A stretch of DNA of 64,000 nucleotides from Bremerella sp. P1 (GCF_028748185.1 NZ_CP118164.1:3162001-3226000); one strand, 5' to 3'; shown: positions 43,915 through 53,407, numbered from the stretch's first letter. The notes: generated from the sequence alone by a model not told the origin. Numbers and translations are program-made.

Positions 43915-45258
43915 GTGCAGCGTACCCTGTTCCTCATTCCTGTTCCGGACGACCTGTTCGGCCTGCCGGTGGTAGGCTGGGGATGGTTGTTGATCTTATG
44001 GGGACTCATCGTCGCCGTGTGGATCTTCCTGCTTTCCAGGAAGCCGACCTTCACACAGGATCTGATGGGGCATCTGCCACTGTTTGCGGTGGTTGCGGCC
44101 GCAATCATCTTTGTGTTGCCGATGCTGCGCGTCACGGAAGGAGACCAAATCGGATTTCCTGTGCGCGGCTACGGGGTGCTCCTCGTGTTTGCAATTGTCT
44201 CCGCGGTAGGCTTAGCTGCGTATCGCGCGCAGCGAATGGGGCTGAACCCGGAAGTTATCTTCTCCCTGGCGATGGTCATGATCATCTGTGGTGTCGTTGG
44301 GGCACGTGTGTTCTTCGTCATTCAATACTGGGAGAACTTCTATCATCCCGGTGATTGGCAAGCAACGGCTCAAGAGATATTCAAAGTGACCGAAGGGGGA
44401 ATCGTCGTTTACGGTTCGCTCATCGGCGCCGCAGTCGCCTTTGCCGGATTCAGTTACTTGCGTCAAATCAATGCATTGGCTCTGGCGGACTTGATTGCAC
44501 CGAGTTTGATGATCGGGATGTTTTTCGGTCGACTCGGCTGCTTTATGAACGGCTGCTGCTACGGTGGTCTTTGCACGCTTCCCCTGGCGGTTCAGTTTCC
44601 CCAGGGCATCCCACCCCAGTACACACCGCCCTATGTTCGGCACATGGAGAATGGGGCGTTCTACGGGTTGCTGTTTGTCGAGAACGAAGAAGGCCAGGTC
44701 ATTGTCGCGAATGTGCTGCCGAACTCAGCGGCCAGCAAGACCGGCAAGTTTGAAGTGGGAGACGTGGTTGAAAGCATCGACGGCTACCCGCTCAAGAGCA
44801 AAGAGTACAAGCCGTTGGATCTGTTGAAGAATCGGTTCCTGGCTTCGTGGATGAAGGAAGGGCCGCGCAAGGGAACGCTCGAAATCACCTTGGCTGGCAA
44901 AGGGGACGTGGCGCTGCATGTTGATGAGATGCCCAAGGCCTCGTTGCCCATCCATCCCACGCAGATCTATAGCAGCCTGAACGGGCTCATTCTGTGCCTG
45001 TTGGTATTGGCTTACTATCCATTTCGTAAGGCAGATGGAGAAGTGATGGCGCTGACCCTGGGACTCTATTCGATTGCCCGTTTTCTGTTGGAAGTGATCC
45101 GGACCGATGAGTACGCCATTGGCGGAACAGGGCTGACGATTTCCCAGAATGTGAGCGTGGTCATCTTTGTATTGGCGATCGGCCTATTCATTTTTGCCCG
45201 CCTCCGAAAGCAGCCACTTGCCTGGCCGCGAGAAGCGTCGCTTAATGTAGGATCTTGA
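43915..45258 (+). CDS. lgt: Prolipoprotein diacylglyceryl transferase with PDZ-like insert
   Basis: Membrane enzyme that transfers diacylglycerol to lipobox cysteines. The signature GRLGCFMNGCCYGG is at 205-218 and the late motif LPIHPTQIYSSLNGL at 344-358; both belong to Lgt. At 447 residues it is far longer than E. coli Lgt (291). The surplus is an N-terminal part with two extra helices (about 20-40, 53-72) and a segment between the two signatures (about 245-340) reading VIVANVLPNSAASKTGKF, VGDVVESIDGYPL and a beta-strand tail, which is PDZ-like. Start is a GTG at 43915. Confidence 0.93.
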   Translation: MQRTLFLIPVPDDLFGLPVVGWGWLLILWGLIVAVWIFLLSRKPTFTQDLMGHLPLFAVVAAAIIFVLPMLRVTEGDQIGFPVRGYGVLLVFAIVSAVGLAAYRAQRMGLNPEVIFSLAMVMIICGVVGARVFFVIQYWENFYHPGDWQATAQEIFKVTEGGIVVYGSLIGAAVAFAGFSYLRQINALALADLIAPSLMIGMFFGRLGCFMNGCCYGGLCTLPLAVQFPQGIPPQYTPPYVRHMENGAFYGLLFVENEEGQVIVANVLPNSAASKTGKFEVGDVVESIDGYPLKSKEYKPLDLLKNRFLASWMKEGPRKGTLEITLAGKGDVALHVDEMPKASLPIHPTQIYSSLNGLILCLLVLAYYPFRKADGEVMALTLGLYSIARFLLEVIRTDEYAIGGTGLTISQNVSVVIFVLAIGLFIFARLRKQPLAWPREASLNVGS

Positions 45259-45325
45259 GCCCCTTCCCGTTTTTGGGGCGCCGGAGATCGACATCAAAAG
45301 TACGCATTAAAAGGGTGCCCCAAAC

Positions 45326-45691
45326 ATGCCCATTCATATTCCCGCCCCTGCCGTCATTGAAGCCGCCGGGAACAAACCCAAGGTCATTCAGGAGTTCGTC
45401 GGCCGCGTGAATTCTAAGACCGATGCGGCGAGTATTGCTCGCATGGTCAGCCCAAGCGGCTGGGTTGAGCCTGGGCAAACGCCGGAGTTCGATGAATACA
45501 CGGTGGTGCTTAAAGGAGAGCTGACCGTCGAGTCGAAAGAAGGTGTCCAAGTGGTCACGTCGGGTCAGGCAATAATTACGAAAAAAGGAGAATGGGTTCG
45601 CTACAGTAGCCCCCATCCGGATGGGGCGGAATATATCGCCGTTTGTCTGCCGGCTTTCTCCCCTGAAACCGTCCATCGCGACTCCGAGTAA
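45326..45691 (+). CDS. Cupin-domain protein
   Basis: A 121-residue single-domain protein with a cupin fold: WVEPGQTPEFDEYTVVLKGE, then VVTSGQAIITKKGEWVRYSS. The first metal-binding motif is weakly conserved (no canonical HxH pair), and the later HPDGAEYIAV region has one histidine, so metal binding is uncertain. It lies 67 bases after lgt on the same strand. Function is unknown; many small cupins are regulators or sugar isomerases. Confidence 0.85.
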   Translation: MPIHIPAPAVIEAAGNKPKVIQEFVGRVNSKTDAASIARMVSPSGWVEPGQTPEFDEYTVVLKGELTVESKEGVQVVTSGQAIITKKGEWVRYSSPHPDGAEYIAVCLPAFSPETVHRDSE

Positions 45692-45789
45692 GATTACGGG
45701 CTGCCGTATCCTCGAAAAGAGGGGCCGTTTCAGCTACGATAGAACTGTTCTTTCCCATTCTCCGACGAGCGTAGACGCGCGGTAAAGAG

Positions 45790-46428
45790 TTGCTCCTCGG
45801 GGGATCTTCTAAGTTCCATTGCTCCTCGACTCATACCACCCCGGCTACATCGTTCGTGTCTGACGACTCGCTCCTGATCCAGCGCATTCTCCAAGGCGAT
45901 ACGTCCGCCTACGAGGAGATTGTGCGCTGTTACCAGCAGCGATTGTTCAATACGATGGTGCACATTCTCGGCTCGAAGGAAGATGCTGAAGATGTCGTTC
46001 AAGAGTCGTTTGTGCAGGCCTATCTCAAGCTGGGAACGTTTCAGGGAAACAGCGCGTTCTACACTTGGCTTTATCGCATTTCCTTTAACATTGCGATCAG
46101 CCATCGTCGTCGTCGAAAGAAGGTCCACTCGATCGATCAGGTACGCGAAGATGTCGGTAACGAGCCGGTCGATCGCAGCGAAGGCCCTGGGCATCGGATG
46201 GAGCAGCAGGAAAACATTCGTCAGGTTCACACAGCACTCGAGAAACTCTCGGAAGAACATCGCGACGTCCTGGTGCTGCGAGAATTGGAAGGAATGGACT
46301 ACGACCGTATTGCCGAGGTGCTCGACCTGCCGGTGGGGACGGTGCGAAGTCGCTTGCACCGTGCCCGATCTCACCTGAAAGAGTGTCTCGAAGTCATGAT
46401 TGCCCAGTCGGAGCGTGGGCTACCTTAG
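45790..46428 (+). CDS. ECF-type RNA polymerase sigma factor
   Basis: A 212-residue (or about 190-residue, if the GTG at 45856 is used) sigma factor. Region 2 has IVRCYQQRLFNTMVHILGS and EDAEDVVQESFVQAYLKL; region 4 has YDRIAEVLDLPVGTVRSRLH, a classical helix-turn-helix. No anti-sigma gene lies next to it. The basic segment SHRRRRKKV marks the linker between regions. The start codon is uncertain because neither has a strong ribosome site; the family call is firm. Confidence 0.93.
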   Translation: MLLGGSSKFHCSSTHTTPATSFVSDDSLLIQRILQGDTSAYEEIVRCYQQRLFNTMVHILGSKEDAEDVVQESFVQAYLKLGTFQGNSAFYTWLYRISFNIAISHRRRRKKVHSIDQVREDVGNEPVDRSEGPGHRMEQQENIRQVHTALEKLSEEHRDVLVLRELEGMDYDRIAEVLDLPVGTVRSRLHRARSHLKECLEVMIAQSERGLP

Positions 46429-46483
46429 ACGCCATTCCTGCTTCGCCCCTGCAGGTGCTTTTATGCATTGGGCACCTTGGCGC

Positions 46484-46543
46484 AAAAAAATAAGAGGGCC
46501 TAAGCCGAGACGTCCTGCCAGATCGTCTGACCTAAGCCCTCTT
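46484..46543 (-). terminator. Terminator of the symporter gene
   Basis: On the minus strand a long hairpin with arms AAGAGGGC (complement of 46536-46543) and GCCCTCTT-type sequence (46492-46499), with an inner CAGACG/CGTCTC pairing, is followed by ATTTTTTT. It lies about 20 bases past the symporter stop and also faces the ECF sigma gene end. Confidence 0.75.
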
Positions 46544-46563
46544 GGGTGGATGCTTAGCGGCGG

Positions 46564-48285
46564 TTAGTCAACCTGAGCGGCGCTTACCTCAGCTGACTCC
46601 GCCGGGGTAACCGGGAAGATCGTGTTGACGCTTGCGAAGAAGGCATAGATGCCAAACACGATCACGATCAGACCAATACCCAGGGGTTTCGCCAATGGCC
46701 AGCTGGTCATGTCGACGGCACCGGCATCTTTTTGTTCGTAGGGTGTCTCCCGAGGAGCGATTTGTGCCATCAACAGTTGGAAGCCAACCAGCAAGGCAAA
46801 CATAAGCCCCAGGAAGTGGAAGTCGTAGAACGGTTGATTCAGGTCGAGGTCCGCGCCCTTGGTCATCGGCTGAACGACAAAGTAGAACACGGCAATTGCA
46901 ATAAAACCGAAGATCAAAGCAGCATCCGCGGCGATCTTAGGAGCTCGCTTCGAGAGCATACCGACGAGTACCACCGAGAAGATCGGGATGAAGTACAGCC
47001 CGTTCATCTTTTGGAGGTAACCAAAAATGCTATCCTGTCCGACAAGCAGCGGGGCGATCGTCATCGACACGATTGCCAGGATCGTTCCGAACACTTTGCC
47101 CGCTTGAATAACGCGTTCATCAGTCGCAGTCGGGTGCAGCATCTGTTTGTACACACCCAGGCTGAACAGGGTTGCTGTACTATTGAGAGCCGAGTTAAAC
47201 GAGCTAAGAATGGCTCCAACCATCACCGCCGCAAAGAAGCCGGCCAGCCAGGTGGGCAGGACGTTGCTTACCAACGTGCCATAAGCTTTGTCGTTCGCAA
47301 TCGTGCTTCCGTAGAGGTGATAAGCAATCAAACCAGGGATGACGAGAATCAGCGGAGCAAGGATCTTCAAGACACCTGCCAGGAGAACGCCCTTCTGGCC
47401 TTCTTTTAAGCTGCTGGCACCAAAAGTTCGTTGAATGATTTGCTGGTTCGTACACCAGTAAAACAGGTTTAACAGCAAAACGCCGGTGAAGAGCGTGGAA
47501 ACGGGGACCGATGAGTCAGCGCCGCCGAGTGAGTTGAATTTCTCCGGATTGGCCACGTACATCTCTTCGACCGCGCTAAAGATGCTTTCGCTATTGATTG
47601 CGTTAAGTCCGAAGAACAGGATCAGGAAGCCGCCGACTAGCAAGCCGAAGCCGTTGAGCGTATCAGAGACGGCAACCGTTCGGAGCCCACCGAAAATGGC
47701 ATAAAGCGAACCGATGATGCCGATCATCCACACCGCACCCCAGAGGATTGCGTAGTCTGCTGTCCCCATCGCATCGGCCGGCGCGTTGGCCGCGACATCG
47801 GGGCTTTCGAGACCAAGGATACCCTTCACGTCCAGAATTCCCGTCAGTCCGGTCGCCCCGGTGTACAGGATGATCGGGAGCAAGATACCGGCATAGGCGA
47901 CAATAAAAATGAGCGAGGTAATCGCCCGCGTTGAGTCGCCAAAGCGTTCTTCGAGGAATTCTGGAACGGTCGCGATTCCGCTCTTGAGGTAACGCGGCAG
48001 AAAGTAAAGCGCCATCACCACCAAGGATGCACCGGCGAGGACTTCCCACGCCATCACGCAGATACCGTCTTTGAATGCGGCCCCGTTCAAACCGACCAAT
48101 TGTTCGGTCGATAGGTTGGTCAGCATGAGAGAACCGGCGATGTAACCCCCTGTCAGCGTTCGGCCAGCGAGAAAATAGCCTGCCGAAGATCCGTGGTCGT
48201 CCTTCCGAGTAAGCAACCAAGTGACGAAACCCACCAGTGCCGTAAAAAAGACGAACGAACCGAGAACAATTGCCGTTTCAAGCAT
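46564..48285 (-). CDS. Sodium:solute symporter family transporter
   Basis: A 573-residue permease of the SSS (SLC5-like) family with about fourteen helices. The start [20 protein letters not shown] is followed by the family-typical [20 protein letters not shown] and [16 protein letters not shown], the sodium-site region. Such proteins import sugars or other organic solutes with sodium; similarity to the YidK/SglT group suggests a sugar, but the substrate is inferred. It is transcribed toward the ECF sigma gene, and a terminator lies between them. Confidence 0.92.
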   Translation of the reverse strand: MLETAIVLGSFVFFTALVGFVTWLLTRKDDHGSSAGYFLAGRTLTGGYIAGSLMLTNLSTEQLVGLNGAAFKDGICVMAWEVLAGASLVVMALYFLPRYLKSGIATVPEFLEERFGDSTRAITSLIFIVAYAGILLPIILYTGATGLTGILDVKGILGLESPDVAANAPADAMGTADYAILWGAVWMIGIIGSLYAIFGGLRTVAVSDTLNGFGLLVGGFLILFFGLNAINSESIFSAVEEMYVANPEKFNSLGGADSSVPVSTLFTGVLLLNLFYWCTNQQIIQRTFGASSLKEGQKGVLLAGVLKILAPLILVIPGLIAYHLYGSTIANDKAYGTLVSNVLPTWLAGFFAAVMVGAILSSFNSALNSTATLFSLGVYKQMLHPTATDERVIQAGKVFGTILAIVSMTIAPLLVGQDSIFGYLQKMNGLYFIPIFSVVLVGMLSKRAPKIAADAALIFGFIAIAVFYFVVQPMTKGADLDLNQPFYDFHFLGLMFALLVGFQLLMAQIAPRETPYEQKDAGAVDMTSWPLAKPLGIGLIVIVFGIYAFFASVNTIFPVTPAESAEVSAAQVD

Positions 48286-48396
48286 TGGGGCTGCCTGTGA
48301 ATAGTTGCGGGGGCATGATGAGTGAGGAAACCTTAGAGGTTAACCGGTACGAGGTTCAACACAATGAGAAAAGTGCAATGAACGTTGAGAAATTTT

Positions 48397-48438
48397 GCGA
48401 TATCCAAATGCCAGATGCAATCCCGCTCGGGATATCGC
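48397..48438. promoter_or_regulatory. Inverted repeat, possible operator of the symporter
   Basis: GCGATATCC (48397-48405) and GGATATCGC (48430-48438) are perfect nine-base arms separated by 24 bases, with an inner CCCG/CGGG pairing. It is about 110 bases upstream of the symporter start, a plausible place for a regulator. Confidence 0.45.
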
Positions 48439-48666
48439 CAAGTGCGGCGAATCGTGGGTCTTTTCAGAGGCGTTCCGATTCATGGCTGCATTGGGAAAGA
48501 GATCAGAGTGCGGAATTCTTTCTGTTTTACCCAATCAACCACATCTACGTTAGCCGATGGATTAAGTAGAGACCCGCTTTCGTCGACATTCGGCAAACCA
48601 CAGAGAACGTGGATGCGTTCTGCCTAGAATAAACGTAGGAACAGAACTTTTTACGAGAGGCGAATC

Positions 48667-48714
48667 ATGTTTTTTATCGTATCGATCCTGCAGCAGCAGC
48701 GAAAACAGAAATAG
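48667..48714 (+). CDS. Candidate 15-residue peptide
   Basis: ATG at 48667 opens a frame of 15 codons (MFFIVSILQQQRKQK) with GAGAGG a few bases upstream. The N-terminal half is hydrophobic and the end is basic. Without conservation evidence this may be chance; it is listed because the ribosome site is good. Confidence 0.2.
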   Translation: MFFIVSILQQQRKQK

Positions 48715-48730
48715 CGATCGCTCTGAACCG

Positions 48731-49369
48731 CTAGTTACCTTCGGTTAGCCCATCATCGGTCTTGAACTTTGGCAGGGACGAAGGGTTTTCTCCCAGCGGA
48801 ACGAGGCGAATCTCGTTGACAGCGAACTTCCCAATCAGTGGAAGACCGACCATCTCTATCTCGACCCGATAGACTTCGGGTGCGTCGAGCGTAATTTCTC
48901 CCAGGCTCGTTGTTGCCAGTGTTTGATCGTTATCGCTCAGCTCAATATTCTCCTCTGAAAAGCGATTGTCTCCGACATATGCCCGCATGCGGGCTTCTTG
49001 CGTGGGACCTGTGCAAATCGCATCGACTTCAACCGAGTAGGTTCCCGGTGCGGAAAGGTGGATCTGCCAAAGGACTCGTTGGTCGCGATTCTTGAAGCCA
49101 ACGATTTGATCCCATTCATTGAGATCAAGACCTTCTCCAGTCAGTTTGGCCGCAATTGGTGACAGAATGACGGAGCCATCAGAGTCTTGGTAGACCGCTG
49201 GCGGCAACGACAGGGGGACCGAGTCAGGCGATTCGGTGTCCGATGGGGAATCAAGGGACACCGATTTGATCGCCTGCGATTCGGGCGGAGTTGTGGCTTG
49301 TGGGGATCGATTACAGCCAAGCAATACGCCCGATATCAGCAAGATCACAGGAAAATTGAGAGTGGACAA
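48731..49369 (-). CDS. Lipoprotein of unknown function
   Basis: A 212-residue exported lipoprotein: the N-terminal segment FPVILLISGVLLGC carries the lipobox, with cysteine at about 19. A Ser/Pro/Asp-rich linker (about 20-55) leads to a beta-rich domain (about 85-195, LWQIHLSAPGTYSVEVDAIC and TLDAPEVYRVEIEMVG) that resembles carbohydrate-binding beta-sandwiches. It is divergent from the pilus operon with 51 bases between starts. A shared promoter region is possible, but there is no direct link to the pilus. Confidence 0.75.
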   Translation of the reverse strand: MSTLNFPVILLISGVLLGCNRSPQATTPPESQAIKSVSLDSPSDTESPDSVPLSLPPAVYQDSDGSVILSPIAAKLTGEGLDLNEWDQIVGFKNRDQRVLWQIHLSAPGTYSVEVDAICTGPTQEARMRAYVGDNRFSEENIELSDNDQTLATTSLGEITLDAPEVYRVEIEMVGLPLIGKFAVNEIRLVPLGENPSSLPKFKTDDGLTEGN

Positions 49370-49420
49370 GGTGTCAGTTTTCTTCCGTCGAGGGGGATTC
49401 GTGGTTAGAATGAGGCTGCG

Positions 49421-50512
49421 TTGGCTTTTCTTTATACGTCCCTGGAAAGACTGTGTGTGGCTTCGACACGTCCATCATACCGTTTGGAAGATATTCTCGC
49501 TCTCAACGCCGAGATAATATCTTTATCGCGTGTCGAATTGCCATTAGATCCTCATCTGGGACGTATGAGCAAGGATCTGACAGGGCGTCTTCGCCGATTG
49601 GGCGAGGATCTCTCGGAGCGTCTCTCCAAAGGCCAGTCGCTAGAGGACGCGATTGATGAATTGGGGACCGGTTTTCCGCCCATGTATCGTGCGGTCGTGA
49701 CAGCTGGGATTCGCAGCGGACGATTGACTTCGGCGTTGGAGGATATCGCCGCAACCGCCAGACGTGTCCAAAAGATGCGAATCTCTTACCTCACGGCTTC
49801 CGTCTATCCGGCGATTCTGTTGATCCTGGCAGGCATCTTTGGGATGACCGTTGGGATGGAGCAGCTACGGATGATGCGCGAGGTGTGTATCGATTCATTC
49901 CTCCCCGAGACATCTTTCATTGTCCGCTCGATTGATTTCTTCGCCGCTCTGAAACCACTTTTCGCGGCGTTGATTCCCTTGGGGGGATTGATGTTGTTCT
50001 GCATCGCACTGCTTCAGGTCTGGCCGTCATTTCTCTTCTTGGGAGATGGCTTGGTGACTTGGCTGCTTCCTGGGGCGAAGAAAGCCGCTCGAAATTGTCA
50101 GTGGGCGATGGTATTCGACTTGATGGCATTGTTGATTCGTCATCATTGTCCGCTTCCTGAAGCAGTTCGATTGGCGACCGAAGCGACTTGCAATCGTCGT
50201 ATGACGGCGAGTGGTCGCCAGTGGGCAGAGCGTATTGAAATGGGTGACCTGAAAACAGCACCACCCGAATTGAATCCACTGAGTAAGTGGCTTTTGACAT
50301 CGCAGCTCGAGCCAGATGCTCTAGCAGATAGCCTGGCTCTCACCGGCGAGCGTTACTATGCCAAGGCTCGCAGGCAGAGCCTGTGGATTCAAAACCAGCT
50401 TCCCATTTATGCCACATTGATGATTGGCGGCTTTGTCGTTGTTCTTTATGCGTTGATGCTTTTTATTCCCTGGATTGGGATTTTGCGTCACGTGTTAGTC
50501 CTTCCCGCTTAG
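49421..50512 (+). CDS. Type II secretion/pilus platform protein GspF/PilC (first of three)
   Basis: A 363-residue inner-membrane platform protein. It has the GspF two-repeat layout: first repeat about 25-130 (LGTGFPPMYRAVVTAGIRSG and the helix YLTASVYPAILLILAGIFGM), second about 225-355 (MVFDLMALLIRHHCPLPEAV and the final helix YATLMIGGFVVVLYALMLFI). The start is probably TTG at 49421 with GAGG upstream. It is the first of three consecutive GspF-type genes, 24 bases before the next. A platform protein normally meets the assembly ATPase, which is not encoded in this window. Confidence 0.85.
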   Translation: MAFLYTSLERLCVASTRPSYRLEDILALNAEIISLSRVELPLDPHLGRMSKDLTGRLRRLGEDLSERLSKGQSLEDAIDELGTGFPPMYRAVVTAGIRSGRLTSALEDIAATARRVQKMRISYLTASVYPAILLILAGIFGMTVGMEQLRMMREVCIDSFLPETSFIVRSIDFFAALKPLFAALIPLGGLMLFCIALLQVWPSFLFLGDGLVTWLLPGAKKAARNCQWAMVFDLMALLIRHHCPLPEAVRLATEATCNRRMTASGRQWAERIEMGDLKTAPPELNPLSKWLLTSQLEPDALADSLALTGERYYAKARRQSLWIQNQLPIYATLMIGGFVVVLYALMLFIPWIGILRHVLVLPA

Positions 50513-50536
50513 CCCCGTTGTTTCCGCGTTTCGTTC

Positions 50537-51685
50537 ATGCAGCCACCCTTCGGTTCTTCCAATCATGATTCCGGGTTAGATCACCCGCTGGAAACCAGCG
50601 CGGAGACGGTGGAAGATTCGAACGTAGAGTCGGAAATTAAGCCAGGCACCATCTCACTCAACGCGGACGAATCGGCTGAACTTCTTCGCTGCATCGGCGA
50701 GTTGTCGAAAACTGGTATGCCGTTGGACGAAGGGCTAGAAGCCTTTGCCGAGGAGGTCTCTCAGCGGAAGCTTAAGCAAGCTTTCCGGCAGTTAGCGAAA
50801 GAGATTCGCGCCGGTGGAAACCCATTGGTCGACCATGACCTCAGTTTCGTGCGACTCCCCAAGTACCATCAGAGCGTCTTGGTGGCCGGCATTCAGTCGC
50901 ATCGACTTGGCGAGACGCTTTACGAGTTACTAGAAGAAGAGAACTGGCGGAAAGAGTATTGGCGTGATCTTTGGGCCGCGCTTTCGTATCCCATTCTGTT
51001 AGCCGCCGTTACGCTGCTGGTCGTTGACCTTCTCAACGTGTTCATCATGCCGATGATTCAAACGCAGTTCCTCTCCATCTACGAAGACTTTGAACTCGAT
51101 TTGTCATTTGATCCAGAGATCTTCCGGGCTCCGACGATTTCGTGGACCAGTTTCTTTCTGTTAGGTGGCGTCGGGATCTTCCTGATCCCTGCATTCCTGA
51201 CGCCTGCCCAGACCGCGTTGTTAAGACGTAGTGTGCCGGTAGTTGGCAAGATTTTTTGGTGGTACGAATCGCTTGACTTAATCATCAAGCTTCGACTGTT
51301 GGTCGCGCAGAACATTCCGACCCCGACCGCATTGCGTCTGTTGGAAGACGCGGTTGCCAGTCGTCGCTACGCGGAACTGGTGCCCGTCTGGGCCGAGCAA
51401 ATGGAGCAAGGTAAGCGGCTGGGAGAAGTCTGGCAGGTTTCGTCCGATATTCCTTCTTCGATTCTTCCCTTGATACGTTGGGGAGAGTCCAACAATTCAC
51501 TTTCAGAGGCATTGGAGAGCGCCGAGCGACTTTTGAAAGAAAGACTTGCCCTCCGGCGAGAATTAATTCGCAAGATTGGGCCGCCGGTGATCACTATTCT
51601 TGTGTTGGCGGCTTTGTTTTGGGCGGCGGTTCGACTCGTCGTATTGGTATCTCCTTTGATTGACTTGATTCAAGCATTGACCTGA
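50537..51685 (+). CDS. Type II secretion/pilus platform protein GspF/PilC (second of three)
   Basis: A 382-residue platform protein. The cytoplasmic first repeat (about 35-135) has LRCIGELSKTGMPLDEGLEA and YHQSVLVAGIQSHRLGETLY; helices lie near 147-172, 208-232 and 355-378. A second repeat of the same kind (about 245-345) follows, with LRLLVAQNIPTPTALRLLED and the late SSILPLIRWGESNNSLSEAL. The N-terminal tail of about 40 residues is acidic and lacks similarity to GspF. Its stop is four bases from the next gene's ATG. Confidence 0.85.
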   Translation: MQPPFGSSNHDSGLDHPLETSAETVEDSNVESEIKPGTISLNADESAELLRCIGELSKTGMPLDEGLEAFAEEVSQRKLKQAFRQLAKEIRAGGNPLVDHDLSFVRLPKYHQSVLVAGIQSHRLGETLYELLEEENWRKEYWRDLWAALSYPILLAAVTLLVVDLLNVFIMPMIQTQFLSIYEDFELDLSFDPEIFRAPTISWTSFFLLGGVGIFLIPAFLTPAQTALLRRSVPVVGKIFWWYESLDLIIKLRLLVAQNIPTPTALRLLEDAVASRRYAELVPVWAEQMEQGKRLGEVWQVSSDIPSSILPLIRWGESNNSLSEALESAERLLKERLALRRELIRKIGPPVITILVLAALFWAAVRLVVLVSPLIDLIQALT

Positions 51686-51689
51686 GATC

Positions 51690-52982
51690 ATGGATCTTCT
51701 TTACCACTTACAGAATCTCTGGATGGCCGTCCTCTTGGGCGTCGTGCTGCTCGTTCTGTCGAACCAGTGGGACAGCACAACCCACGAAGAGTCATCCGTT
51801 CTGCGTCGTTCGCTGCGGCTGACGGCTTGGATGATGATTTGTATTGGCGGTGTCGGTTGGTGGATCGGTGTTTCAGGTTTTGTCGCTGTCGTTCTGATTC
51901 CGGTTGTTTGTTTTGTTCTCTTCGGCATTGGTATGCAGCGTTACCGTGTCATGGAGAATCGTAGCCTGGTTTCGATTGTGATTGCCGGAATGGAAAAAGG
52001 GATTCCACCGGTTGCCAGCGCTGTTGCGTATCGGCAAGAAGCGACCGGGCTCCAGGAACGTAAGGCCGATCGGTTCGCCAAGGCGATTGGGGCAGGCATG
52101 TCCCTAGTGGATGCAGCCCGTATTGCTCGCGTATTTCTTCCGGCAGAAACGGTCATGATGCTCGAGTTAGGACGGACCATGGGAAGTGTCGACGCGATCA
52201 ATAAACATGCCAAAGGATTTGTTCGCGACGATACGACCAACTACGGCAATCTCGACCTGTTCCTCGGTGGACTGATTACGGTCGTGATGGTTGGCTTCTT
52301 TCAATTGGCCTTGCTGACGTTTACCGAAATCAAGATTAAGCCTGTGTTGGCGATGATCATCGATGATTTCGATTTAGGCGCCAGCGGGTTTCCGGCGCTG
52401 TGGGCTTGGAGTGAATGGTCGTCGGATATCATTATTTGGTGTTTGTATGTCATTATCCCCATTGCCTTTTTGCTGTTTGTGCTAATGGTGATGGTGCAAT
52501 GTGGCGTGTTCAGCGAGCTTCCATGGGGCCTGCGCTGGGTTCACGGTCCCCTGAACGAGTGCCGGTTTTTGAATGTGTTGTCGGTGGTCGTTGCTGCTGA
52601 TTTGCCAGTGCAAAGTGCCTTGGAAGTCGTGCAAGCGAGGTTTCCCGCCGGACGCATTCGCAAGGTAGCTCGACATGTTTGCCGACAGCAACAGGCCGGT
52701 GCAGACTGGATTGAATTGCTTCGTAAGGAAGGGATTTTGAATCGCGGTGAAGCGGCTTTGGCCAGTTCAGCACAAGATGCCGGCAACTTGGCATGGGCGC
52801 TCAAAGAGATATCGATTGGCAAGCGTCGGCGTCATTTGCAACGCATGGCACCAGCTATGAAAATAGCGTTACCGATTCTCGTCTTGCTGGCCGCACTGCC
52901 GGTATTGTTTGCCGCGATTGGGATTTTTCTTCCCATCATTAATCTGGTGACTAACTTGTCCATTTACTCGCCGGTCAACTAA
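51690..52982 (+). CDS. Type II secretion/pilus platform protein GspF/PilC (third of three)
   Basis: A 430-residue platform protein that starts with two hydrophobic helices (about 8-25 and 45-75) ahead of the first GspF repeat (about 90-180, SIVIAGMEKGIPPVASAVAY and LPAETVMMLELGRTMGSVDA). Further helices lie near 190-210 and 250-275, then the second repeat (about 295-370, NVLSVVVAADLPVQSALEVV). The last helix IALPILVLLAALPVLFAAIG is followed by a short tail. The two extra N-terminal helices distinguish it from the other two. Two bases separate it from the first pilin gene. Confidence 0.85.
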   Translation: MDLLYHLQNLWMAVLLGVVLLVLSNQWDSTTHEESSVLRRSLRLTAWMMICIGGVGWWIGVSGFVAVVLIPVVCFVLFGIGMQRYRVMENRSLVSIVIAGMEKGIPPVASAVAYRQEATGLQERKADRFAKAIGAGMSLVDAARIARVFLPAETVMMLELGRTMGSVDAINKHAKGFVRDDTTNYGNLDLFLGGLITVVMVGFFQLALLTFTEIKIKPVLAMIIDDFDLGASGFPALWAWSEWSSDIIIWCLYVIIPIAFLLFVLMVMVQCGVFSELPWGLRWVHGPLNECRFLNVLSVVVAADLPVQSALEVVQARFPAGRIRKVARHVCRQQQAGADWIELLRKEGILNRGEAALASSAQDAGNLAWALKEISIGKRRRHLQRMAPAMKIALPILVLLAALPVLFAAIGIFLPIINLVTNLSIYSPVN

Positions 52983-52984
52983 TC

Positions 52985-53407
52985 ATGCATCGAAATGTCA
53001 GCCAATCTGGACTTTCCGTAGTTGAATGCGTCGTTGCGCTTTCAGTTCTAGCGGCGATGTTGTCGGTGGTGCTGTCGATTCAGGTGGTCCAGTCGGCTCG
53101 GATTGGACTTTCCAAGCAAAAGCTAGTCGCGGAGCAAACGTTGGCTAATCTTGCCCAACGCGTGGTTGCCGCCGATGAGGCAGAGATTTCAGAAGAGTCG
53201 ATTACTGGCTGGGCTCATCAGCTAGAGCAGCAACAAGGTTTGCCTCAAGACACAATCGAGGTTGAGCTCAAAGCGGTTTCAAAACCGGCAGCCGGAAAAC
53301 AGATTGTCCTTACGTGGAATCCCCACTCTCCACATCTGCCTGAGTATTCGCTGGTTGCCTGGCGATTCGAGCAGACGCCTGAGGAAGCCGTGGAGGAGCA
53401 GCCATGA
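52985..53407 (+). CDS. Minor pilin/pseudopilin (GspI-like)
   Basis: A 140-residue prepilin. The type IV leader is short and basic (MHRNVSQSG) with cleavage before LSVVECVVALSVLAAMLSVV; glutamate at the fifth mature position is conserved. The hydrophobic helix continues as a stalk, and the C-terminal part is small and soluble. It overlaps the next gene by four bases (ATGA), which points to tightly coupled translation. GspI-like is suggested by order and size only. Confidence 0.82.
   Translation: MHRNVSQSGLSVVECVVALSVLAAMLSVVLSIQVVQSARIGLSKQKLVAEQTLANLAQRVVAADEAEISEESITGWAHQLEQQQGLPQDTIEVELKAVSKPAAGKQIVLTWNPHSPHLPEYSLVAWRFEQTPEEAVEEQP

Larger units (their letters stand above)
48286..48730. other. 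Intergenic region upstream of the symporter
   Basis: A 445-base interval between the symporter start and the lipoprotein end. It contains the inverted repeat 48397-48438 and a 15-codon frame at 48667-48714 with an upstream GAGAGG. No longer credible gene is seen. Confidence 0.5.
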
